DNA of 21,372 nucleotides, from contig DFFG01000025.1 of assembly GCA_002368795.1 (NCBI GenBank), positions 38,655-60,026 of the forward strand. Direction: 5' to 3'. The stretch comes from Eubacterium sp. UBA3782 (lineage in GTDB: Bacteria > Bacillota > Clostridia > Lachnospirales > Lachnospiraceae). Of this stretch, positions 14,240 through 21,308 are shown piece by piece (position 1 is the first letter of the stretch; each line of letters starts with the position of its first letter). The notes under the pieces are model-generated. The model did no database searches and was not told the DNA's origin. It saw nothing but the letters and a program-made list of their open reading frames with translations. The translations under genes and the position numbers were made by a program.

Positions 14240-15532
14240 TCAGTGGAGAGAAGCGATCCCGCCCTTTTCGAGAATGGTCTCCCGCATTCTGGCGGCCTGG
14301 ACAAATCCCTTGTCCGACAGCTGCCGCTGCGCCTCGGCCAGGGCTTCCTCAAAACGTCCGGCCATCCGGTCGAACCGGTCCAGCGCTGTTTTTGCGGTCA
14401 GACCGCAGAAGGCAGCCTCCTCGCCAAAGTCTGCCCTGCCGATCTCATCCAGGCTGTTCTTTCCGCCGATGGAAAAGGCCAGGTCCCGGGTGCTGCCTTC
14501 ATAGATGCAGGTGCTGACGATGTCATAGATCGGTGCGAGCCGGCGGCGCTTTAAGTCTCCCGAATACAGCAGGGAGAAATTCTTGATGTGGCTGTCGGTG
14601 TTTCCGATCAGATAATCGAAAATGATGGCGTCCCAGAGCAGCAGCTGGTCCTCGATGGGGTTGGCCGAATACAGGCGGAGCACCTCAAACATCCGCCGCA
14701 GGTACCCGCCTCCGGGTGTCCTGCTCTTTTCGTATTTGTCGAGAGCCGGTATGCCAAGGGCCTGGGCAAAGTCCTCCTGATGGAGCCGGAGCGGCGCGGG
14801 CAGCGTACCGATGGTCCTTCCCTTCTCGTCAAAGACCCGGTCAAACCGCCTGGTCGCCAGCAGGATCTCATCGTCCTTTGCTGTCCCCAGATTGATGATA
14901 AAGCTGTCAGGCGTCGGCAGCCCGGCCAGCCTTGCGGTCGTCTGGGCCAGCTGCTCATTGGTCACGATCCCGTCCAGCCGGATGTGACTCTGCTTTACGA
15001 TGTGGGTGCTTGGGGCCGTCCCCTTTGGCAGGTACCAGCGGTCATTCTCCTCGTCATAGTACAGTCCGGCCTTTCCCGACGCTCCGGTCAGGGACAGATG
15101 GGCTTTTGTCACCAGCTCGGCAGAACGGGTAGCCCCCTCTCTGGCCAGCAGCTGTACATGCTCCATCGTCAGCGGCTCGTACTCGTCCGGTACCGCCCCC
15201 AGGTCCTCATCCACCACCTGCAGCGCCCCCAGGCACTCACCGCCAAGGGCCGCCAGGATCGCCAGGTAATCCTCGTCATCGGCGTGGATCCACTGGGCCA
15301 CGGACCGGCGGGTAAACCCCTCCGGAAGCAGGCCTTCAAAGAATGTCCTGGTCTGTCTGGCGGAAAATGGCTCCTCCCGAAGAGGAAGACTGATGGAGAT
15401 CGGAACACTCCCGGGATCGTTCAGGTATTCTGGCGCATAGGCAAATACCGCCTCGTCCGCGGAATCCCCGTCCACCGTTCCAACCGGCACCTTGAGGCCC
15501 TGCCGCTCGATGATAATCTTCAATTCTCTCAA
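14240..15532 (-). CDS. hipA: HipA-like serine/threonine kinase toxin
   Basis: About 430 residues with the HipA domain order: an N-terminal coupling domain (FFEGLLPEGFTRR), then the kinase-like domain. Visible catalytic parts are SLTGASGKAGLYY (the HipA phosphate-loop equivalent), Lys180 in IVKQ, the catalytic Asp313 and Asn318 in NTDSHIKN, and the metal-binding Asp337 in LAPIYDIVS. The E. coli homologue phosphorylates glutamyl-tRNA synthetase and slows growth; targets in other branches differ. All key residues are intact, so it should be active. The start was set at TTG 15532 because AGGAGG (15541-15546) is eight bases away; the TTG at 15538 is only two bases from it. It follows hipB by a short gap, in the antitoxin-then-toxin order. 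Confidence 0.92.
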   Translation of the reverse strand: MRELKIIIERQGLKVPVGTVDGDSADEAVFAYAPEYLNDPGSVPISISLPLREEPFSARQTRTFFEGLLPEGFTRRSVAQWIHADDEDYLAILAALGGECLGALQVVDEDLGAVPDEYEPLTMEHVQLLAREGATRSAELVTKAHLSLTGASGKAGLYYDEENDRWYLPKGTAPSTHIVKQSHIRLDGIVTNEQLAQTTARLAGLPTPDSFIINLGTAKDDEILLATRRFDRVFDEKGRTIGTLPAPLRLHQEDFAQALGIPALDKYEKSRTPGGGYLRRMFEVLRLYSANPIEDQLLLWDAIIFDYLIGNTDSHIKNFSLLYSGDLKRRRLAPIYDIVSTCIYEGSTRDLAFSIGGKNSLDEIGRADFGEEAAFCGLTAKTALDRFDRMAGRFEEALAEAQRQLSDKGFVQAARMRETILEKGGIASLH

Positions 15533-15555
15533 ATCCAATCCCTCCTTTGCCCCAT

Positions 15556-15765
15556 CTACCTGGGATTCACCTCAATATCCAGTCCCAGCAGATTTGCGAG
15601 GTAGAGGGCTTTCCCCAGCTCCGCCGTGGGCTTTCCCCTCTCCAGATCGGAAAGAAAGCTGACGCTGAAGCCGGTGACCTCCGAGATATATGCCTGCGTG
15701 TAATGAAGCTTCTTTCTCTGTCTCCGGATCTCTGCCCCGAAGGCTGCCGCATCTGCAATTCTCAT
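15556..15765 (-). CDS. hipB: HipB-like XRE antitoxin and autorepressor
   Basis: A 69-residue helix-turn-helix protein of the XRE/Cro type. The DNA-binding unit spans about residues 8-60 (EIRRQRKKLHYTQAYISEVT, then SFLSDLERGK, GKALYLANLLGLDI). In HipBA systems the antitoxin binds HipA and, as a dimer, its own operators. The start is ATG 15763-15765 with GGAG five bases upstream. A longer frame to 15822 would begin inside the promoter's TATAAT box and is rejected. Three copies of AGCCGT-type palindromes upstream are the likely binding sites. The proline-ended short tail (EVNPR) is typical of the small Firmicute versions. Confidence 0.9.
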   Translation of the reverse strand: MRIADAAAFGAEIRRQRKKLHYTQAYISEVTGFSVSFLSDLERGKPTAELGKALYLANLLGLDIEVNPR

Positions 15766-15792
15766 GTGCTGCTCCATTTCTTTTGTATATTT

Positions 15793-15804
15793 AGCCGTTC
15801 GGCT
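15793..15804. promoter_or_regulatory. hipBA operator O3 (AGCCGTTCGGCT)
   Basis: A copy of the operator with one changed central base, located in the transcribed leader between the promoter and hipB. Its centre is exactly 39 bases from that of O2. Confidence 0.65.
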
Positions 15805-15820
15805 TGTTTTTCCTTTGTCC

Positions 15821-15850
15821 ATTATAAAACGAGCCGTACGGCTAAGTCAA
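15821..15850 (-). promoter_or_regulatory. hipBA promoter with operator O2 in its spacer
   Basis: On the minus strand TTGACT (15845-15850) and TATAAT (15821-15826) are 18 bases apart. The perfect palindrome AGCCGTACGGCT (15832-15843) fills most of the spacer, so a bound HipB dimer would directly block RNA polymerase. Confidence 0.85.
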
Positions 15851-15862
15851 GGCGAAGGAAAC

Positions 15863-15888
15863 AAAAAAACAGCCGTACGGCTGTTTTT
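15863..15888. terminator. hipBA operator O1 doubling as terminator of the Crp/Fnr gene
   Basis: AGCCGTACGGCT (15871-15882) is flanked by A-run and T-run, so the whole palindrome is a 10-bp stem with a GTAC loop and a U-tract on both strands. It ends the Crp/Fnr gene transcript, 42 bases after that gene's stop, and repeats the O2 operator at a 39-base distance. Confidence 0.75.
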
Positions 15889-15930
15889 TAATACATGTCA
15901 TATGCTGCTCTCTGTCGGGCAGGAGGATCG

Positions 15931-16605
15931 TCAGTCCCTGCAAATATGGAAGATCTCTCCTTCTATGCGCAGGATCCCTTCCTTCTGCATCCGGGACAAT
16001 TCCCTGGAGAGGGCCGACCGGTTGCTGTTCAGATACGCGGCCATCCCGGTGCGGCTAAGAGCGATCCGTACCGCATCTGTTCCCTGACTGGCAGCCTGCT
16101 GCTGCAGGAAGCAGAGGATTTTTCCCCGCAGGGTATCCCTGGACAGGATCTCAAGCTTTTCGATCAGCCGCCGGTTTTTGTCGGTGATCATCCGGAAGCA
16201 GTTCCGCACAAGCGTCTGGTGGAACGGGCAGGTGCGCTCGCATGTATACAGGGCTTTCTCCAGCGGGAGCAGCAGGATCTCCAAATCCTCGGCTGCCTGA
16301 AAGGAAACATGGGCGACCTGTTTGCTGAGGGCATAGGTCTCCCCAAAAAGCTCTCCCCGGTACATGGTTATCAGGAGCGTCTGCATGCCGGCCACATCCT
16401 CCTTCAGCATGTACACGGATCCCTGCAGGATCATGCAGACATGGGGCACATCATCCTCATCCAGGATCACAAAGGAACCCTTTGGATAATTTCTTCGGAC
16501 CACCTGCAGACAGGCAAACATCTTTTCCTGCTCCTCCCTGCGGATTCCCTGAAAGAGCGGGTAGGCCTCCGGCCGAATGTCAGAAAAAACTGCTTTATCT
16601 GTCAC
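15931..16605 (-). CDS. Crp/Fnr family transcription regulator (divergent to asrABC)
   Basis: About 224 residues in two parts: an N-terminal cyclic-nucleotide-type beta-barrel (RNYPKGSFVILDEDD, GSVYMLKED, GELFGETYALS) and a C-terminal helix-turn-helix (LSRTGMAAYLNSNRSALSRE). Between them lies CERTCPFHQTLVRNC with three cysteines, common in clostridial members; there is no N-terminal FNR Cys cluster. The signal it senses is unknown. An AAGGAGG site touches ATG 16614 without spacing, while GTG 16605 stands nine bases from it, so GTG is the preferred start; ATG 16614 is the alternative. It is transcribed away from asrABC from an overlapping promoter and ends at a terminator shared with the hipBA operator. 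Likely controls asrABC and itself. Confidence 0.92.
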   Translation of the reverse strand: MTDKAVFSDIRPEAYPLFQGIRREEQEKMFACLQVVRRNYPKGSFVILDEDDVPHVCMILQGSVYMLKEDVAGMQTLLITMYRGELFGETYALSKQVAHVSFQAAEDLEILLLPLEKALYTCERTCPFHQTLVRNCFRMITDKNRRLIEKLEILSRDTLRGKILCFLQQQAASQGTDAVRIALSRTGMAAYLNSNRSALSRELSRMQKEGILRIEGEIFHICRD

Positions 16606-16644
16606 TTTGCTCATCCTCCTTATCATCGCCTGGCAATAAGAATC

Positions 16645-16680
16645 CGGATCGATCTGTTGCCGTGGCAACGGCGCGATCCG
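16645..16680. promoter_or_regulatory. Two-tier 36-bp palindrome, likely Crp/Fnr operator for asrABC and crp
   Basis: CGGATCG (16645-16651) pairs with CGATCCG (16674-16680), and inside GTTGCC (16656-16661) pairs with GGCAAC (16664-16669). Both dyads share one centre, 16662.5. That centre is at about -40.5 from the predicted asrA start and +20 from the predicted start of the divergent regulator gene. This is the position of a class II activator site on one side and a roadblock on the other. Confidence 0.7.
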
Positions 16681-16688
16681 TCAGGCGG

Positions 16689-16717
16689 AGTATAATAAAA
16701 AGCATACTGATTGTCAA
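16689..16717 (-). promoter_or_regulatory. Strong promoter of the Crp/Fnr regulator gene
   Basis: On the minus strand TTGACA (16712-16717), 17 bases, then TATACT (16689-16694): a near-perfect consensus promoter. It predicts a start near 16682 and a leader that contains the whole 36-bp palindrome. Confidence 0.85.
16691..16696 (+). promoter_or_regulatory. -10 box of asrABC
   Basis: TATAAT with no acceptable -35 (ACGGCG at the 17-base position), which suggests a need for an activator. It shares four bases with the -10 of the opposite promoter. The leader to the asrA ATG is about 34 bases with AGGAGG at 16725-16730. Confidence 0.65.
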
Positions 16718-16736
16718 GCTAAGGAGGAGGCAAAGT

Positions 16737-17753
16737 ATGGGTTATGTGATGACGAAGGAGGGCTTTGAAGAGGCGGTCAAAACTCTCCTGAAAAGCTGCC
16801 GGATCTATGCTCCCGTGCGGAAAAAGGGAGCCGGACGTTTTACGGACGTGGATGTGATCCTGTACGACCAGGTGCACTCTGCCGGCGAGATCGAACTGTC
16901 CGCCAAGTCAGATTATGCATCCAAAGAGTTTCTGACGCCGCTGTCCGAGACCCTGCTGTTTTTTACAGAGGATGCGGTAAAGGAAGCCGATCTGGATCCC
17001 ACACCGGTCCTGGTATTTGGACGAAGCTGTGATCTGCATGCGCTCCGTCGTATGGACCAGATCTACCTGGGAAACGGAAAGGCGGAAGATCCCTTCTACC
17101 GCAGACGGCGGGATCTGGTGAAATATGTTCTCATCGGATGTGCGCATTCCTATGAGAACTGCTTCTGTGTGGATATGGGAACCAACCGCTGTGAGGACGG
17201 ATATGTCTTTTCCGTGGATGAGAAGGATGGCTGTATCTGGACAGATGTAAAGGATGCAGCCTTCCTGCCGGTTTTTGAAGCCTTCGGCACGCCCCGGGAA
17301 GTGGTCCCGCAGTATGTGACCGAAAACGAGGTGCATGTGGAGATTCCGGACGAGATCCCGAAAAGCGTGATCCATGATGATCTGTGGGAGGAATACACCG
17401 CCCGCTGCATCGCCTGCGGCAGATGCAATTTCGTATGTCCGACCTGCACCTGCTACACGATGCAGGATGTTTTCTACTCGGACAACGGCCGGGTCGGCGA
17501 GCGAAGAAGAGTCGGCGCCTCCTGCATGGTGGACGGCTATACCGATGTGGCCGGAGGAGGCTCCTACCGCAGGAAAAACGGAGAGCGCATGCGGTTCAAG
17601 GTTCTTCATAAGATCTCTGATTTTAAGAAACGCTTCGGATATCAGATGTGCGTAGGCTGCGGCCGCTGCGATGATATCTGTCCGGAATACATTTCCTTCA
17701 GCAATATCATCAACAAGGTCGCTGCCGCTTCCAGAAAGGAGGACCTGTCATGA
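16737..17753 (+). CDS. asrA: Anaerobic sulfite reductase subunit A
   Basis: A 338-residue iron-sulfur subunit that passes electrons to the siroheme subunit in the six-electron reduction of sulfite to sulfide. The C-terminal part has two [4Fe-4S] ferredoxin sites: C224, C227, C230, C234 (CIACGRCNFVC) and C305, C308, C311, C315 (CVGCGRCDDIC), each with the final CP. CPTCTC adds cysteines at 237 and 239. The N-terminal half resembles the hydrogenase/sulfur reductase beta-subunit fold (PVLVFGRSCDLHALRRMD). The start is ATG 16737 with AGGAGG six bases before it; the open frame further up lies inside the divergent regulator gene. First gene of asrABC; its stop overlaps asrB by ATGA. Confidence 0.97.
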   Translation: MGYVMTKEGFEEAVKTLLKSCRIYAPVRKKGAGRFTDVDVILYDQVHSAGEIELSAKSDYASKEFLTPLSETLLFFTEDAVKEADLDPTPVLVFGRSCDLHALRRMDQIYLGNGKAEDPFYRRRRDLVKYVLIGCAHSYENCFCVDMGTNRCEDGYVFSVDEKDGCIWTDVKDAAFLPVFEAFGTPREVVPQYVTENEVHVEIPDEIPKSVIHDDLWEEYTARCIACGRCNFVCPTCTCYTMQDVFYSDNGRVGERRRVGASCMVDGYTDVAGGGSYRRKNGERMRFKVLHKISDFKKRFGYQMCVGCGRCDDICPEYISFSNIINKVAAASRKEDLS

Positions 17754-18544
17754 CAGCTCAGAATCCTTATCTGCCCTTCCCCTCAGAGATACGGGAAGTG
17801 ATCCGTCATACAAAAAAGGAATATACCTTCCGGATGACCTATGACGGGGAGGTACGCCCCGGCCAGTTCTTTGAGGTATCGATCCCGAAATACGGCGAAG
17901 CGCCGATCTCTGTCAGCGGCATCGCGGACGGCCTGGTCGACCTGACGATCCGCCGCGTCGGGCGTGTGACAAATGAAGTGTTTGAACGGTATGAGGGCCA
18001 GACGCTTCTCCTGCGCGGTCCCTACGGCAACGGCTTCGATATTTCCCTCTACGAAGGCGAGGAGACGGTCGTCGTGGCAGGCGGCACGGGTGTCTCCCCT
18101 GTGCGCGGCGTGATCAGCGCGCTGGCGGACATGCCGGACGCCGACAGAAAATACGTGATCGCCGGCTTCCGCTCCCCCGATGATATGCTTTTCCGTGAGG
18201 ATCTGAAGGAATGGGAGAAAAAGCTGAACCTCATCCTGACCGTTGATGGCGCCCCGGAGGGCTACAGCGGTAAGATCGGTCTGGTCACAAAATATATCGC
18301 AGATCTCCCGCTCCAGGATCCGTCAACGGCAAAAGCCGTCGTCGTCGGACCGCCGCCGATGATGAAATTCACGATCCTGGAGCTGAAGAAAAAGGGCTTC
18401 CGGGATGAAAACATCACGGTATCCCATGAGCGCAGGATGTGCTGCGGTCTGGGCAAATGCGGACACTGCCGCGTGAACGACCGCTATATCTGTCTGGACG
18501 GACCGGTGTTCAATTACGCCGAAGCCAGAGATTTCGTGGATTAG
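17750..18544 (+). CDS. asrB: Anaerobic sulfite reductase subunit B
   Basis: A 264-residue flavoprotein that takes electrons from NAD(P)H for sulfite reduction. Residues 1-95 form the FAD-binding barrel (RPGQFFEVSIP), residues 100-220 the NAD-binding part (VVVAGGTGVSPVRGVISAL, then VVVGPPPMMKFT). The C-terminus carries a [2Fe-2S] site of the dihydroorotate dehydrogenase electron-transfer type: CGLGKCGHC followed by RVNDRYIC (C-x4-C-x2-C-x7-C). The length is normal for AsrB. It starts inside the asrA stop (ATGA), so expression is coupled, and ends 13 bases before asrC. Confidence 0.97.
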   Translation: MTAQNPYLPFPSEIREVIRHTKKEYTFRMTYDGEVRPGQFFEVSIPKYGEAPISVSGIADGLVDLTIRRVGRVTNEVFERYEGQTLLLRGPYGNGFDISLYEGEETVVVAGGTGVSPVRGVISALADMPDADRKYVIAGFRSPDDMLFREDLKEWEKKLNLILTVDGAPEGYSGKIGLVTKYIADLPLQDPSTAKAVVVGPPPMMKFTILELKKKGFRDENITVSHERRMCCGLGKCGHCRVNDRYICLDGPVFNYAEARDFVD

Positions 18545-18557
18545 GAGGGAGGTAAAG

Positions 18558-19544
18558 ATGGGTAAACTGGATGTAAATGTCGGAAAACTGAAGAAAAATG
18601 CATTCCGCTACTCTAAGGTGCGCGGAGAGACAGCCTCCCGGATCCGCATCCCGGGCGGCGTGATCGACTCCAAGTCCCTGGATAAGATCGTGGAGATCGC
18701 TGAAAAATACGGACAGGGCGTGATCAACCTGACCAACCGCCAGGGCGTGGAGATCCCCGGCATACGGCTGGAGGATATGGACAAGGTCAACGCGGAGGTC
18801 CAGTCCATCATCGATGCGCTGCATATCAATCAGACCGAAAAAGGAAAGGGCTATCCGTCCTCCGGAACCCGGAACGTCATCGCATGTCCCGGCTCCCGGC
18901 TGTGCCCCTTCGCCTGCTATGACACCACGGAATTCGCCCAGAAGATGGAGGCGCAGATCTTTCCAAATGACCGCCACGTAAAGATCGCCTTCACCGGGTG
19001 CTCCAACGACTGCGCGAAGGTCCGCCTGGCTGATTTCGGCATCATCGGCATGACAGAGCCGCAGTATGACAAGGATCGCTGCGTTGCCTGCGAGGCCTGC
19101 ATCAAATACTGCAAGCGCCGTTCCGTCGGAGCGCTGAAGCTGGTCAACGGCAAGGTCGTCCGCGACAAGGACAAATGCATCGGCTGCGGTGTCTGCGTCG
19201 CCTACTGCCCGACGCGGGCATGGACCAGAAGCAAGGAGCATTACTTCCGCCTCGTGATCCTGGGCCGTACCGGAAAAAAGAACCCCCGTCTGGCCGAGGA
19301 TTTCATCAAATGGTGCGATGAGGAAAGCATCCTGAAGATCGTAGAAAACACCTACGCCTATATCGAGGAATACATCGATCCAAATGCCGTCGAACACAAA
19401 GAGCATATCGGCTACATCGTGGACCGCACCGGATTCGAAGAATTTAAGAAATGGATCCTCGAGGGTGTGGAACTGCCGCCGATGGCGGAGGTCGCCGACC
19501 ATGTCTACTGGGGCGGCTTCCACTATGACAGATACGGCGGATAA
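18558..19544 (+). CDS. asrC: Anaerobic sulfite reductase subunit C (siroheme subunit)
   Basis: A 328-residue catalytic subunit. C110, C116, C148 and C152 (CPGSRLC and CSNDC) form the siroheme-[4Fe-4S] site of the nitrite/sulfite reductase family. Two ferredoxin clusters follow: C175, C178, C181, C185 and C207, C210, C213, C217. The first ends CK rather than CP, the second CP. The N-terminal part (INLTNRQGVEIPGI) is the family's substrate-side half domain. GGAGGGAGG precedes the ATG. The three-gene asrABC arrangement, as in Salmonella and clostridia, is dissimilatory or detoxifying and NADH-linked. No sirohaem synthesis or sulfite transporter gene adjoins it here. Confidence 0.97.
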   Translation: MGKLDVNVGKLKKNAFRYSKVRGETASRIRIPGGVIDSKSLDKIVEIAEKYGQGVINLTNRQGVEIPGIRLEDMDKVNAEVQSIIDALHINQTEKGKGYPSSGTRNVIACPGSRLCPFACYDTTEFAQKMEAQIFPNDRHVKIAFTGCSNDCAKVRLADFGIIGMTEPQYDKDRCVACEACIKYCKRRSVGALKLVNGKVVRDKDKCIGCGVCVAYCPTRAWTRSKEHYFRLVILGRTGKKNPRLAEDFIKWCDEESILKIVENTYAYIEEYIDPNAVEHKEHIGYIVDRTGFEEFKKWILEGVELPPMAEVADHVYWGGFHYDRYGG

Positions 19545-19599
19545 CTGAAGATTACAGCTCGCACAGATTGAGGCTGTCGCTTCCTGTTCGCCTGTTTTC

Positions 19600-19653
19600 C
19601 GCGGCTTTTTTCCGTAGTTCTTACCTCGGAAAGAAGCCGCGAAATTTATTTAT
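19600..19653 (+). terminator. Terminator of asrABC
   Basis: Arms 19600-19614 and 19627-19641 form a 15-bp stem with one mismatch and a 12-base loop. An AT-rich stretch (AAATTTATTTATTAT) follows instead of a clean T-run, so termination may be partial. Confidence 0.65.
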
Positions 19654-19800
19654 TATCTTTAAGTTCGCTTAAGGAAGCACTGCTAAACTCCTTTTCATCA
19701 GCCGGACATGAGCTGCAGCGGATCTACAGACAGCAAAGGAAGACCGGCGGATCACAGAAATACAGAAATAAACAATTTTCCATATGAAAAGGAGATTCCC

Positions 19801-21261
19801 ATGAAAAGAAAAAATCTGGCAGCACTTGGTCTTTGCATGATACTGGCAGCCGGCACCATCGGATGTGGGAGCACCGCATCAGCCGCAGAGAATACAAAAG
19901 TAACCGTTACCACAGCAGGCAGCGTAAGCGGTGCAGCCGCGGAGACCGGGACCACCGATGAGACTTCCGCAGCGGAAAGCACAGCAGATAACGCAGCTGC
20001 AGCCGAAGAGCAGGAGGCAACGACAGCCTCCTCCGGCAGCACCTCAGAGACAGCAACAGCAGCAACGGCAGCAGACACCGAGCAGTTTACGGACCGGGAT
20101 CTCGCCCAGACAGCTGACACCACCAACGCGGTATCTCTCACCGTCTCTGACGGCCAGGACATCGAGCTCACCGAGGAAGGCGTCTACGTGATCAGCGGAA
20201 CGGCATCCGAGTCCACCATCATCGTCAATGCCGCGGATACCGCCAAGATCCAGCTGGTCCTGGACGGCGTTTCTATCACAAACACCGATTTCCCGGCCAT
20301 CTATGTAAAGAGCGCAGACAAGGTCTTTGTTACCCTGAACGGAGAAAATACACTTTCCGTCACCGGCACCTTCACAACAGACGGTGATACCAACACAGAC
20401 GCGGTCATCTTTTCCAAGCAGGATCTGACCCTGAACGGCACCGGTTCTCTGACCATCAGCTCCGCCCAGGGCAACGGCATCACCGGCAAGGATGATCTGA
20501 AGGTCACCGGAGGCACCTACACCATCACCTCCGCTGAGGATGCCCTTGAAGCACATGACTCGATCCGAATCGCTGACGGCTCCTTTACCATCGAGTCGGG
20601 CAAGGATGCTCTGCATGCAGAGGACGACGAAGACGATACCGTCGGCTACATCTGGATCGACGGCGGCACCTTCCAGATCAATGCGGCAGATGACGGAATC
20701 CAGGCCACTACGGTTCTCACCGTCAACGGCGGCACCTTTGACATCTCAGCAGCCGAGGGCATGGAAGCGACCAGCGTTGTTATTAACGACGGAACAATCC
20801 AGATCACCGCATCCGACGACGGCATCAATGCCGCGTCCAAGAGTACGGCCTGTGACGTATATATCGAGATCAATGGCGGCGACATCACCATCGATATGGG
20901 CTCCGGCGATACAGACGCCATCGATTCCAACGGCAGCCTCTACATCAACGGCGGTACACTGACCATCAACGCCCAGTTCGCATTCGACTATGATTATGCC
21001 GCAGAGCTGAACGGCGGCACGGTCATCGTCAACGGCGAGCAGATCACCTCCATCTCCAACTCCATGATGATGGGCGGCGGAATGATGGGCGGCGGACGGA
21101 TGCCCAGCGGACAGATGCCCGGAGACTCCGGCCAGATAAGTGAAGGAAGCACAGACGGCCAGAGCCAGATGCCTGGCGGCGGCTTCGGCGGTCCCAGAGG
21201 CCAGATGGGCGGCCAGGGCGGCTTTGGCGGCCCCGGCGGTCAGATGGGCGGCAGACCGTAA
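19801..21261 (+). CDS. Beta-helix carbohydrate-binding lipoprotein (Cthe_2159/DUF4353-like)
   Basis: A 486-residue secreted lipoprotein. The signal peptide MKRKNLAALGLCMILAAG ends at a lipobox-type TIGC with Cys22 as the lipid site. A Ser/Thr/Ala/Glu-rich linker (about 25-105) reaches from the membrane. From about 115 to 410 the protein shows repeated turns of the form GGTFxI-xxxDDGIxA (GGTYTITSAEDAL, DGSFTIESGKDAL, GGTFQINAADDGI, DGTIQITASDDGI), expected to build a right-handed beta-helix with calcium-binding acidic pairs, as in Cthe_2159, which binds cellulose and pectin. The last 60 residues are Gly/Met/Pro/Gln-rich with MGGG and GGFGGP repeats. The start is ATG 19801 because AAAAGGAGA lies just before it; the frame further up gives no signal peptide. 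A homologous remnant lies at 2100-2246. Confidence 0.88.
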   Translation: MKRKNLAALGLCMILAAGTIGCGSTASAAENTKVTVTTAGSVSGAAAETGTTDETSAAESTADNAAAAEEQEATTASSGSTSETATAATAADTEQFTDRDLAQTADTTNAVSLTVSDGQDIELTEEGVYVISGTASESTIIVNAADTAKIQLVLDGVSITNTDFPAIYVKSADKVFVTLNGENTLSVTGTFTTDGDTNTDAVIFSKQDLTLNGTGSLTISSAQGNGITGKDDLKVTGGTYTITSAEDALEAHDSIRIADGSFTIESGKDALHAEDDEDDTVGYIWIDGGTFQINAADDGIQATTVLTVNGGTFDISAAEGMEATSVVINDGTIQITASDDGINAASKSTACDVYIEINGGDITIDMGSGDTDAIDSNGSLYINGGTLTINAQFAFDYDYAAELNGGTVIVNGEQITSISNSMMMGGGMMGGGRMPSGQMPGDSGQISEGSTDGQSQMPGGGFGGPRGQMGGQGGFGGPGGQMGGRP

Positions 21262-21308
21262 GCAAAGGAATGCTTTCATCTAGATAAGGTTGCATAGCAT
21301 GCAGAAAA

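Noticed and set aside
15766..15822. Longer hipB start at 15822
   Set aside because: That ATG overlaps the TATAAT promoter box, so it cannot be in the transcript from that promoter.
16482..16736. Upstream extension of asrA
   Set aside because: It crosses the divergent regulator's coding start and both promoters; AGGAGG before 16737 fixes the start.
18510..19523. 337-codon minus-strand frame opposite asrC
   Set aside because: Shadow of asrC, whose cysteine motifs are unambiguous.
19657..19674. 7-bp hairpin with a TTCG loop and GTTCGCTTAA shared with palindrome copy B
   Set aside because: Only ten bases match and the other parts of the element are missing; probably coincidence, and there is no T-run for a terminator.
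19708..19800. Upstream extension of the beta-helix lipoprotein
   Set aside because: It would put 31 hydrophilic residues before a clear lipoprotein signal, and the ribosome site at 19787-19795 serves the ATG at 19801.
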